64,000 nucleotides of DNA from Kappaphycus alvarezii (Eukaryota > Rhodophyta > Florideophyceae > Gigartinales > Solieriaceae). The translations under genes were made by a program, and so were the position numbers. This document shows positions 11,458 through 21,137 of this stretch, piece after piece. The notes under the pieces are model-generated. The model ran no database searches. It had not been told where the DNA came from and saw nothing but the letters and a program-made list of their open reading frames with translations. Numbering within the stretch: the stretch's first letter is position 1; every line of letters begins with the position of its first letter. The DNA is taken from positions 62,001 through 126,000 of the forward strand of contig NADL03000129.1 of assembly GCA_002205965.3 (NCBI GenBank), written 5' to 3'.

Positions 11458-12066
11458 TCATGGGATGACGAGATAATTCCCACCGCAGGTGTTTCGTAGA
11501 ACAAAACGCGCTTGCGCCCAGGCAGAATGGCCTTCACAAATCGATCGATGAAAGACGTTCCGAGGATGCACTCCACCGCTAGGTTGTCGACCACCACGAA
11601 CTGGATTTTCGCCACGAGTTCTCCCATTCGGAGGTACAAGGGGATCACCCCTAAAGGTTTCATGGGTTGTTAGATGCATCAATGATGCGGGCAGGGTCCT
11701 CATAAGGCAACGCATGTGATCTCCATGACGGGGGTAACATTTTAACGTGCACCAAATTTGGACCTGCCCCGGTATCTAACACTCCCTTGGTGTGTCGTAA
11801 CTGCCTCTGCGAAATTCCGAGCGTTACAGACACTCGGTAATTTCTCTTTCGTAACACCAAAACGGAGTTATCCGAACCTCCTACATGGTGTTGCAGTTCT
11901 CCCTCGACCACCTTCGGATAAGGTGTGCGCTTGATACCATAGGGCGTAGGCGACTTTTCTACACCCTGTCTTCTTTTAAAACCTCTTGTCCCTCCTCTAC
12001 GGTGTTCGGCTCCGCGAAAGCAACCTGTCCTTCGTTCTTCTTTTCTTCTTCCTTGAGGCGAGCGTT
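11458..12066 (-). pseudogene. Gypsy aspartic protease
   Basis: In the 11660-12100 frame the sequence GVLDTGAGPNLVHVKMLP (DTGAG near 11760-11783) is a retropepsin active site with the catalytic Asp-Thr-Gly intact. After a frame change near 11663 the enzyme's second half appears as FVVVDNLAVECILGTSFIDRF. It holds the hydrophobic ILG motif that packs against the active site in single-chain dimer subunits. The protease would cut the gag-pol polyprotein. The upstream part of the same frame (about 11900-12060) is a low-complexity linker from the nucleocapsid. Confidence 0.85.
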
Positions 12067-13957
12067 CACACCTGTACGGGGGCACCAACGGACGTTCCAT
12101 AAGAGATACTAGTCCTGCGAGGCGTCACCGTTCGGCGACCGAATCCATCCATCCTCATCAGGTTCGCGCGCCTCTCCTCTAAAATACGTCGTCTCACCGA
12201 TGGGTCTACCGTAGGACAGTCGCCAGCAAAATGCTCCGGGCTGGCGCATATCCAGCATACCCTTGCAGACATGGTAGACGACGTTGTAGAAGTGGGCGGC
12301 GAAACCAACAAGGCGTGATCGATCTCCTGTTGGACTTGATAGATCTCCTGCTGGAGTTCCGTCATCTGTCGAGGTTGCGGATCCTCAGACTCCGCCGAGG
12401 ACCCGTCTTCTTCCCTTCTTTCGTTTGCACCTTGTGGCGTTATCGACAAAACACCTCTTGGCTTCTTCAGCACACCCGGACGGGAGTTACGGTACGAATC
12501 TCCCAACGCCTGGGCATATTGCTTGAGCTCCGTGAAGGTGACCTTCTTGCTCGTCGATAGATGATTCCGAACGGTGGCTTGAATCGTCGGCGACAATCCA
12601 TCCACGAAAATCGACTTCAAACGCCTTTCGGAAACACTGAACCGCAGCGGCGTGCTTTGGCTCGAATTAGCTCCGCGAAGGTGGATTCAGTCATCGTCTC
12701 CTTGCTTCATCGAAATCACCTGATGATAGGCCTGAGCGATCACCTCGTCGGTGGCGTACGTCCTCAGGAGGTAGTTCACCGCTTGGGTAGTTCGACACCA
12801 GGTCTTCATCCTCTTCATCATCGATCACCATGCTCCTAGAGGTGTTCAGGCGAGACTGCAAATTCTCCTTGGCAGTCCCATCCATGAAGTACTGGAACAA
12901 CCACAAGGCGAGACCTTCACTGACGTCGTTGTGCTCACAGGCGTTACGGAAGTCCATTAGGAATCCCAACACCGTGATGGGGTCCTTTCCGGTAAACCTT
13001 TGGGTGGGCATCTGCACAGCCAACCTCTTGTGATACGACGACACCTTTTTGGAGACGCTACTCGAATACGAGGACGAGCGATCGTTCAGCCTATAGGATT
13101 TGTAGTTCACCACTCGGGCGAACAACTCATTCAACGGGATGATACGTTCAATCCTCACCTTCGATCGGCGTCTCCGTCTCTCTTCACCTGAACTGGAGCC
13201 CGAATCCGAATCATCCGAACTCCCCGAGGAGGTAGACGAACTCCTCCTTGACTTCTTTTTCTTCTTGCGTGTCCGCTTGGACTTCTTCTCCTTGCGGTGT
13301 TGTTTCCCTCGACGACCACCATCGCGGCGATCACGGCCAGATTCCGAATCCGACGAATCTGACGGGCCACCACCAGGGTCACCGTGACTCCTAATGGCGT
13401 ATCCTTTCTGTTTCGGGTAATACCACCTGTGAGGGTGACGGCGGTATCTCCGGAGACTGCCCTTTGTCCACCAACGCTGACTGTGGTAAAAGGGGATCCT
13501 CCGTCATGGTTTTCACCAAATTGGCGGTCACCATTTCAGGAAGGATATGACGGCATGCTTCACCAATCGGTCCTTCGACTCCTTCGGCGATCCACGTCTC
13601 CATTCTGGTGTCCATCAACTGTCCCACCATTGCAGGAAGAGTCTCCGGAAGAGACTCCTCCAGGTACGTTCCCACCAGACGGGTGACAGCGGCAGGTATC
13701 CTCTTCTCCAATTCGGCGTTTAACCAAGTGGTGAGACGAGGAGCCAACTCCTTCTGCAACCAATGTTGGCGGTTATCCGAAAGCTTAGGCCCTCCTTCGG
13801 CCTCCGGATGAGGTGTGGCGGCGGTGACGGTTGACAAAACAGACTCCAACTGGATCGGCGGTTCACCAAACGGCGTATCGATCTTCTGCTCTTCGTCCGA
13901 CGGAACGACGGGCTCCTTCCTCGAACTCCTAGTTGATCGACCACTCCTATTCGACAT
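12066..13957 (-). pseudogene. Gypsy gag (capsid and nucleocapsid)
   Basis: The chosen start is the ATG at 13957 (MSNRSGRSTRSSRKEP), the first ATG after the primer-binding site that opens the long frame to 13391. The next segment, to 13158, is Ser/Asp-rich then Lys/Arg-rich. It runs into a capsid-like region (12691-13158) with GKDPITVLGFLMDFRNACEH and WLFQYFMDGTAKENL, the retrotransposon gag fold. The nucleocapsid frame (12066-12620) carries CWICASPEHFAGDC (about 12217-12258), an intact CX2CX4HX4C zinc knuckle. Shifts near 13390 and 12690-12620 split the gene in three. Confidence 0.82.
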
Positions 13958-14074
13958 GGTGAAACGAATTACGGCGGACAAAGTAGAACGGCAGGTTGAT
14001 TTTCTCCTATACTCTTCTCGAACGATTCTCCTAAAGGTGAATTCCAGCTCAACCGACTTCGATGACGAACGCCT

Positions 14075-14091
14075 TCTAGGTCGGGAGACCA
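14075..14091 (-). other. Primer-binding site of the gypsy element
   Basis: Three bases inside the 5' LTR the element strand reads TGGTCTCCCGACC. It begins with the TGG that pairs with the CCA end of the priming tRNA. The + strand is therefore the presumed tRNA 3' end, ...GTCGGGAGACCA. It is not the initiator-Met type used by many copia elements. I cannot name the tRNA from sequence alone. Confidence 0.65.
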
Positions 14092-14094
14092 GTT

Positions 14095-14620
14095 TGTGGT
14101 ATAAGACCAATAGGGTGCGTCGGTAGCCACTAACAAAAGGGTACCTAGAACGCAGACGAGCACCGCAGGAGCACGGATATTCGCCTAAAGGAGGTTTCGA
14201 GGGAAGCACTAGTAAAGGGGTAGGTTCATTGGGCGGGCGATTAACCTTAAGGGGATAAAGGGTCACCTTAGAGGTGTCGACGGCTTGAAGACCTAGAGTT
14301 GGGGGCCAAAGTGCTTCCCTTTACGACTTTGCTACTCCCACTCCTACCGTCCTCCTTATAAGGTGAGCTACCCTACTACAACTACTGTAAATCTACACTA
14401 CTGTACGTTGCTCCTAAAGGACAAGTGGCCCCACTACCGCCACCCCTCGATCCACCAATAGGAGCTATCTATTCTAAAATATCTAATCAATTACCTAATG
14501 GTCCACCTGGTGTCCCCACATGGGCCATGGCGGTCCAGTCCACTCTCCCCGGCTTACACCTCCCCATAGGTGACACGTCTTACAGTCCGCACTGTACTCC
14601 AAAGGTGCTACTGTACTACA
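14095..14620 (-). repeat. 5' LTR of the gypsy element (right copy)
   Basis: About 526 bp, the partner of 6599-7128, with the same TG...CA ends and the conserved CCTTATAAGG at about 14353-14362. It differs from its partner by scattered substitutions and small indels, for example one or two bases missing in runs of C or G. The sequence to its right is unrelated to the copia RNase H found left of the other LTR. Confidence 0.93.
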
Positions 14621-15146
14621 AAGGTCTTTGAAAGGACGGAAGATTCATGGCGGACAGTTGGAACATTGCGTTCCGCGAGAAACAAAATCAACTTGCGAAT
14701 AATGGATGGATTACTCAGAATCTGTCCCGAGAAATGCATTGGGATAGGGAAGTACTCAAGTAATCGAAACCTTAATTCATCACAGCGAGGAAGCTCTCCT
14801 CAACATAACCTTTGACGCAGTCCACCAAAGACTGTCGCCACTCCGCGATCTGTCTAATACCTTGACAGAAGACCATATCAATATATCCTATTTAAAAGTA
14901 CAAATTAACGGTGATTTAATGCTTCGAAAAATTGACCCTTTTTATTTTTTTGTAGCGCTATATTTCCTGTTTTGCGGATGGCTTATTATTTTTTTCGCTT
15001 TTTGCTTTTTTCGCTTTAAACTTTTGATCTTTCAACACTTTTTTCTGTTTTTTGTTTTCAATTTGCTTCCTTTTTTTCAATTTGTGTTTTTTCAATTTTT
15101 TTTTTGTTTTTAGTTTTCAAGAAAGAATCACAATTAATTATATTAA
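14621..15146. other. Intergenic; T-rich tract at 14935-15115
   Basis: The first 250 bases keep one partly open + frame (reading LNITFDAVHQRLSPLRDLSNTL near 14790-14860) that I cannot assign. It then runs into a T-dominated low-complexity tract of about 180 bases. The tract sits just downstream of the zinc-finger frame on the opposite strand, where it would read as an A-rich 3' flank. No gene is supported. Confidence 0.5.
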
Positions 15147-15575
15147 TCAATTTACTCCGAACAAGAGAGGAGATCCAGATCTAATTAAAACTAGCTCTAA
15201 CTTACTGCTGACAACCTTAAGATGATGTTTACCAGATACATGGCGCTGCAAATACAGATTACTGTCAAACGTGGGCTTACAGTCGGTACAGTAAGGAGGT
15301 CTTTTTTTGTTTTGGATGCGGTTGAGGTGCTTTTTGTTCCTGACGTGGTCATAAAACGTTTTGGACCCGTTGCACGTGACGATGCCAAAATTACAAGTGC
15401 GTTTTTTGGCGGCAGTGCGTGTTATTTTAGGCTTAAAAACACCCGATATGTCAGCCAGGCGACGGCCAGCTTTGCGGCGCAGCTGTAATGAGCAGGGGGT
15501 GGTAAGGTCAATAACTGACTGTAAACGGCGAGGTACAGCAGAAAGATGCCTGTACTTGAGTAGGAACTCAAACAA
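15147..15575 (-). CDS. C2H2/U1-type zinc-finger protein, probably partial
   Basis: A 142-codon frame with two zinc-finger-like units in its C-terminal half. The second (about residues 95-118) is complete: YCTDCKPTFDSNLYLQRHVSGKHH, i.e. C-X2-C-X12-H-X4-H. The first (CNFG...FYDHVRNKKH) would fit C-X2-C-X12-H-X5-H except that its second Cys is Gly; another Cys four residues on might substitute. KKH and GKHH endings are typical of U1-like fingers that bind RNA or DNA. The N-terminal half is basic and unassigned. The frame opens after a stop at 15615-15617 and has no ATG at its head (the listed start is TTG), so the true start is missing, spliced or lost to a shift. A 3' T-rich (A-rich on this strand) tract follows. 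Function beyond nucleic-acid binding is unknown. Confidence 0.55.
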   Translation of the reverse strand: MFEFLLKYRHLSAVPRRLQSVIDLTTPCSLQLRRKAGRRLADISGVFKPKITRTAAKKRTCNFGIVTCNGSKTFYDHVRNKKHLNRIQNKKRPPYCTDCKPTFDSNLYLQRHVSGKHHLKVVSSKLELVLIRSGSPLLFGVN

Positions 15576-15617
15576 TGTTGGTGGAATCTGAATCTGAAAC
15601 CGTAGTGACAGCTGTTA

Positions 15618-17530
15618 CTTTTTCATTGGGCGTCGAGATGGTCTCGGATTGGTCAGGATCGGCGATATCTGAACGCCACATGTAAAACATTGATAGGCTG
15701 GCTCTCCACCTAGAAACACCTTGTTGGCCCCAGAAGACAGCGTATTTGGCGGTATTGGTGCAGCTGACGTATTTTAAAGTCCGACAGTAGGGGTAGGGGG
15801 TACTGTACAGTAGATTTCAGCTTACAGAGAGCCAATCTGGATTCCAGTCCTGTTCTGGATCCGCTTGGGCCAGGCTGGCTACGTGGAACTTCAAGCGTAT
15901 CGCGGTTCTTATTGGTCAGTAGATAGTGTTCGAAAAGAATTTAAAAAATACGTATTGTTAGTATTTGCAGTCGTACACGTGGCTCTAAACAATGCAGCAA
16001 TAGAAACATAGGTATTTTTTCACCATTTGTTAACTGTGAACCCTGTGCTGTCACTGAAAACCAAAAGTGCAGGGGAGCATGGGCTGTTTTGTAGGGTGCC
16101 GTTTGGAAAGCGCGTATGCGCCTCATCTCAAACTCAACGTGAAACGGGCTTATGATTGGCTACTGCAAATGCTCATATCCAACGTGGTGCGTACAAATGT
16201 TGTGGCTCTAGTGGGTTGTTCTGGCGTACACGTGTGTAGCTAGTACATATCGCTATGCTGTACAGTACGGCTGAGCAGTACAGAGTGGACAGGTATGTAC
16301 GTGGACATACAGTACAGGTTCATGGGTGTTGATGCACTATGGTGATGAGTCAAGTACAGTGGTGGCGCTTACAGTAGTTGCGTGTATACATGTCGTTGCA
16401 TGCGTAAGAGTTGTGTTGTGATTTTGGGGACGTGTAGTGATTGTGTGTGTTACGTGCAGTTGGTGAGTTAGTGCATACACATGATGAAGTGATGTAGTGT
16501 TATGCACTGTTGTGCACTGTTAGTTGTAAGCTGGCATGAGTCTCTGCCAGTGTTACTATGTCATGTCTTGTGATGATTGGTAGTATTGAGTATCCCGCTC
16601 AGATGGCTAGGGTTTAGTTAGAGTAAGAGTTGAGTGCGAGTGTGGCGAAATAGTTCCGTATAAGTTGCGACTTGAGCACCTCCAAGTAAAATCTGGCCAG
16701 AGCTGGTGAACTTCCTTTCATTCCCAACCTTCCTTATCCAACCGTCTCTTTCAGCTTCAACCTCTATCATTATTAAATAGAAAATAGACTTACTTCGTAA
16801 ATTCCCTGAAAACGGACATCCGGTTTGTCGCGAAAATTCAAGGGTTATAGTAAAAAAAAGCAGACGGGCGGCGTTAGCAGCGAGTCTGAAAAAAAAGTTA
16901 AACGTTTTTGCTAGTAGAACAGTTGGCCAGGTTGAGAATAAAATTGTTGATGATGTTTTTTTTCAGTGCCCAAGTCGGTTAGGCCTTTTATAAGCAGTAG
17001 ATGCCGTCGACTATCTCTAGTACATCTACTAACTACTTACTAGATTCCGTAGCGCATTGTCCTGCGGACGGCCGTTGTGGCCCTTACGCTACAACAGTCC
17101 TAGCAGGCATCGCTAACAGTACGATAGGATAGAGAAAATATGGATTACATACGTAGGTTAAAAAATAGTAGTAAGGGCAAAAAATACACTACAGGACTGT
17201 AAATAGAACATAAATGAATTATGTGTATCCTGTATTTCAACACCCCCAGACATAGTTTCAACTAAAGTTAGGTAATGTACAGTGCCGTATGCAAAGTACA
17301 GCATTGCACGTACAGTACTGTACAGTACTGTGTCCTACCAATAGGGACCTGGGCCGTGGCGTGCAATATGGCCCAAGCTAGAACCATTCTCTCCGGCGAT
17401 CGTGCCTTTATCACAAAAAAATTTAATTGTTTCAAAAGAAGCGAATAATCTGACCAATTGCATATATAATGTGGCATTTTTATGCAGTATCACGAATGAA
17501 AAATTCTGCGAATATAGTAATTGCATCACC
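15618..17530. other. Intergenic DNA with GT-rich stretch and TACTGTAC words
   Basis: No frame of interest. The region holds several TACTGTAC/GTACAGTA palindromes (15801-15812, 16260-16268, 17310-17331), a GT-rich stretch at about 16320-16600 and an AT-rich patch near 16780-16980. A 61-codon minus frame at 15941-16126 shows no motif. Confidence 0.5.
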
Positions 17531-17590
17531 GGTAACCCTCTAGGATAATCGGTAACCCTCTAGGATAATCGGTAACCCTCTAGGATATTC
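17531..17590. repeat. Three tandem copies of a 20-bp unit
   Basis: The unit GGTAACCCTCTAGGATAATC occurs three times head to tail (17531-17550, 17551-17570, 17571-17590). Copies one and two are identical and the third differs at one base. The flanks do not continue the pattern. Confidence 0.95.
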
Positions 17591-18467
17591 AGGGCCCCAA
17601 CCGACCACGTGTTTCAAATATTGAAGAAGAAGAAGACTTTACCAAGCAGAAAAGGGGGGGCTAGCGGCCCTCAAAAGGGGAAAAATCTATCCGAGCCAGG
17701 AACGGTCGAGTAGTCGTCGGTTGATCGCGACAGAAGTTCGTTGTACGAGCGAACTGATAATCGTGAACAACGACAAATATTGAAGCACCTTAACATTCCC
17801 CCCGTAATCGCATCTACACGCTAAACTAAAAATTGCTGCGTTGATAACTTTGTACTGTACATGGTTTTTTGTATTACAGTACATTGACCGTACGTGAATA
17901 TTGTACTGTCGTCAGACCCGCTCCGTTGAACCTGTGTAACCCACTATATGTACTGTATGGTTCAGGTTTTTTAACACATTAAAGATTCCCGCCCCCGTTG
18001 AGCCTCTGCTCTTGGCTCTTGCTAAGGAGATAAGAGAGGTTCTGGTAGAGCAGACAGTGAGAATAGATTTTAATAAAAGGCCACGGCTGAACTCGACGGC
18101 AGACACCACGGACGCAACATTAAAATAGTAGACTTCTTCAAAAACTCGTACCTCAGCTGATGGAGATCAGTAGGGAGGACGGGTAAGAACTGTGCTACGA
18201 CTCGGTGATCTGATCCAAAGCCAACTTTGGATCAGTATGTCCAAATCCAAAATACGGCATGATTGCCAATCGACAGAGATTGTGTGCGAGAAAGCAGGAA
18301 TATGCAGACCAGAATGGTGAAACTTTACTTCATTGAGTATCTATCGTTTACACTGCAGGACTGACTATACGGCTAAGAGCTAACCGATGTTCCACGTCAG
18401 GCACGTGCAGTGGGGCTCGCGATAGAATCGCCATTGCAACAGAAGACCATAGTGTGCAACTAATGCG
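17591..18467. other. Intergenic, no gene seen
   Basis: Short frames only. A G run (17651-17659) and a single TACTGTAC at 17853-17860 are the only visible features. Confidence 0.5.
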
Positions 18468-18713
18468 CTATATAATAGGTCTGCGGATCACTGCTGTGGT
18501 TGTGTTGAACTTCTCTGCGATGCGCGGGATGAAGTCTTCGATGAACAGAATAGAGGCGGGGATGGGGCACCCAAGGAGTCGAAAGCCAGGGGCTGAAACT
18601 TGAAGTTCGGTTCCTGGAGGGTTGTGCGAAGGGGGCGGGATGCGGCGTACCAGTTTGCGCTCCAGGTCTGTGACTTTGTCTCGATGGGCAATGTCGGCGG
18701 TGCCACCAGCCAT
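18468..18713 (-). CDS. Short hypothetical reading frame
   Basis: From the ATG at 18713 (MAGGTADIAHRDKV) an 81-codon frame runs to 18468 with composition like real protein: ERKLVRRIPPPSH, then VSAPGFRLLGCPIPASILFIEDF. The segment LLGCPI...FIEDFI..RIAEKF faintly resembles the part of LINE-type reverse transcriptases that follows the catalytic strand (LGxPIG...FVxxFL...). This is weak and the needed FADD motif is absent nearby. It could instead be the 5' exon of an unrelated gene. I do not assign a function. Confidence 0.3.
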   Translation of the reverse strand: MAGGTADIAHRDKVTDLERKLVRRIPPPSHNPPGTELQVSAPGFRLLGCPIPASILFIEDFIPRIAEKFNTTTAVIRRPII

Positions 18714-18759
18714 GGCTGCAGAAGTGATAAAGATGTACTGCACAGTATAAAACAAAAAT

Positions 18760-19988
18760 TAATTTCGACAATAACAGTAAATTGAAAAATTGAAGTGCAT
18801 CTTTTGGCAATAATTAACTCACGATGTAATTGTTTGGTCAGTACATGTTTAATCGCCTATTTGAGCAACCCTCCTTTTGCGAATCTGGATCATATTGTAC
18901 GCATCCTCAATATCGTAGCTCATTGCAGTAGACTACTGTATACACTACTGTACTGTACTGTGCGGTACAGTACTTTGCTAATCCATGGTGTACACTCAAG
19001 ATAAGTAAAGAGTAAAGATTCATTCTCTTTACAGTATCTCTTTCTGAGAGTGCAGTTCTGTACAGTACCCTTCGAAGGGTACAGTACTTGAGCACAAAAG
19101 TACCTTTGAAAGCGCGCTAGAGGCACCCTTTTGGGACAAGGGCTCATTTCATATCCTCATTTCATATCGTCTATCATCCTCACTACGCTTCTCGCAACTT
19201 CTACGCACATCCCTCTCCGCAAATCGACCGCAGATTAGGTCTTATCTCCCTTTCTCGCTTCTGCCTAGCCAGTTCATCCCTTAACAGTATCAAACTCAAG
19301 GAACATCCGTCCCTTGCAGACACGCGCGTTCCAACCCTGTAAAACGGAGCTTGCCCCTCAACAGCCTGCCTTGTTGTAAACCAAACCCCCAACCCAAACC
19401 ACATACAGTCCACAAGACCTTGCATGCTGCAGTTCATTTCCATGTCAAAGCCCCAGACTGGCATCCGGGGCGTATACCAGTTTACAATCGCCTTCTTTTC
19501 CGCTCCTATGCAGTGCGTTTACAAATCAGCAATGCAAACAACGCTCCGCACCGGCTGAAACTGTTTCAACAGGGTAATGCGCTGTTTGCACTGTGCTGTA
19601 CTGTACAGTACTGTACGTTTGTGCACGACACACATAGAGACGTGTAGGCAATACTGTACAGTACAGTATACCGCTGTAATGGGAGGCTCGCGCCGTTTGT
19701 GGATGTGCAAAGTGACCCTTTGGAACGGTGTTGACGCTGCCTTCAGGCCGTGATGCTGCGCGGGAGATCGCTGGTATCTGGATGTAAACTGCGTGGCGAG
19801 GACATGTTTGACGCATTGGCGTGTTGTCTATACGGTAGGAGAGAATGCATTCTTGACAGGCGTTACGAGAGTGGGTGTTGAAAGTGGCGCATCCAACAAG
19901 AGATCACGTGGCATTTCATTCTTGGTGTTTCGGTTGTTTTTTATTTGCGTATTAATGACATAGTGGGATTGTTTCACAGAAACGGAAA
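18760..19988. other. Intergenic, TACTGTAC-rich, no gene seen
   Basis: Several palindromic TACTGTAC chains (18945-18973, 19058-19070, 19598-19617, 19652-19670) sit here. Open frames such as 19351-19647 (+) run through those repeats and lack recognisable motifs, so I do not call them. Confidence 0.5.
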
Positions 19989-21137
19989 ATGCCGCGTGAA
20001 AAGAGTTGCGATGGTGGCGGATCTGTTCAGAGGTATATGTTTAGGAAATCAAGAAGAAATTTGGAATGCCTGACTGTAATAGGCTGCCAGTGCTCTCGTT
20101 GCACTGCTGCGTAATACGCTGTCGTTCAATCAATGGACCTGGTTTTGACATTCGCTAGAGAGGACAGAGTTGCAATTGGACTTGATTGGCGAGCACGAAA
20201 CGTGCGTCAAGTTGAAGAAAGACAACGTCTATACGACTAGCGAGAACGTGTATTGTGCGAACTTGGAGTTGGTTGAGCACTGGAAGTGCATTACAGTATG
20301 TTGAACCGTTACCAGTTCAGTTGCAATTGTAGTGCGAGGGAAGGTGTGTCGACAGGCGGATGGCGCAGGTTATCCGGATTAATAAAATTAGCCATCATGG
20401 GGTGTTACAATAGGTGGCATGACGTGGGGACGTGTGAGTGGGCGTATGGCCCTGCGCACATTGAAGTCAATGCTCGCGAGTTGAAAGTCCCAAGCAGGCA
20501 GCTGTGATTGATTTTTTCGAAAAATATGCTGACATGAGGTGCTGGTGTCGATATGATGTGAAATGGACTGTGAAAAGTGCCGGGATAGTCCTGTTTATCG
20601 AGTCGGAAAGTGGCAGCAGTTGAATGCTCCGTACAACTGTGTCAAATGCGGTGGTCCAATGGTTGTGGAACAACCGTTCTTCTTTTGCATGAAAGAGGAA
20701 ACATTCCAGACGAAACTGGAGTGTGGTGCTTGGAAACAAATCTTGTTATTGATATCAACGAGCGCGTTTCATTGCAGAAATTTTTTTTGCCTGGTACCTT
20801 ATGATACCCCCGAGGCTGAAGATGATCTCGACCCCAGTCAGAGCTTCAATTCCGATGTAGAAGTTGCAATCTACTTGGCGGCCCTTCAACCACCGTTTCA
20901 TCGACGCAGATTTTTCCGGACACCTCGATCAAAAACATTCCAGGCATTGAAACCATGAGCTGTGTGGCAGACAACAACACCACCCGATTTTTCAAAAACC
21001 CGAACTCCTCCCGGCACGCAACTGTCGTCTCATGGGCAGACGCAACACCACAAGACAAAGGCGATTGCAAGCCTCCACTCAACCTCACCCCGCCACACCG
21101 CACAATCCTCCCCAAATCACACACGCCGCGCGTGTAG
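19989..21137 (+). pseudogene. Possible Cys-rich gene read through serial frameshifts
   Basis: Starting at ATG 19989 (MPREKSCDGGGSVQRYMFRK) protein-like segments follow each other on the + strand. ELQLDLIGEHETCVKLKKDN is at 20167-20290, CNCSAREGVSTGGWRRLSGL and CYNRWHDVGTCEWAYGPAHI at 20286-20507, and IDFFEKYADMRCWCRYDVKW from about 20500. CEKC...CVKCGGPMVVEQPFFFC is at 20563-20958 and CVADNNTTRFFKNPNSS at 20955-21137. Each step needs the frame moved the same way, as if one base were missing each time (frames 0,2,1,0,2,1,0). CxC and CxxC pairs (CQCSRC, CNC, CWC, CEKC, CVKC) suggest metal binding. No family is recognised. Either this is one broken gene or chance open segments; the uniform shift direction, also seen in the kinase, favours one gene. 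Confidence 0.4.

Larger units (their letters stand above)
6599..14620 (-). mobile_element. Ty3/gypsy chromovirus-type LTR retrotransposon
   Basis: An 8,022-bp element read right to left, bounded by TG...CA direct repeats. From the element's 5' end it holds: LTR (14620-14095), primer-binding site, gag (about 13957-12066), protease, RT, RNase H, integrase, chromodomain (to 8065), a GC-rich tail, polypurine tract and 3' LTR (7128-6599). Pol order with RT before integrase is Ty3/gypsy, and a C-terminal chromodomain marks the chromovirus clade. The frame is interrupted about ten times, mostly by shifts and rarely by stops (one TAG inside the integrase). LTRs about 96% alike by eye suggest a fairly young insertion. 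No target-site duplication is visible: the left flank ends ttcctca and the right flank starts aaggtct. Confidence 0.93.

Noticed and set aside
13139..14126. Long + strand frames (13139-13387, 13384-13686, 13815-14126)
   Set aside because: They are antisense to gypsy gag, which has the zinc knuckle and capsid motifs. Acidic and Ser runs here are complements of the Arg/Ser-rich gag linker.
17531..17590. CRISPR-like array
   Set aside because: The three units are contiguous with no spacers, and the window is eukaryotic. It is a plain tandem repeat.
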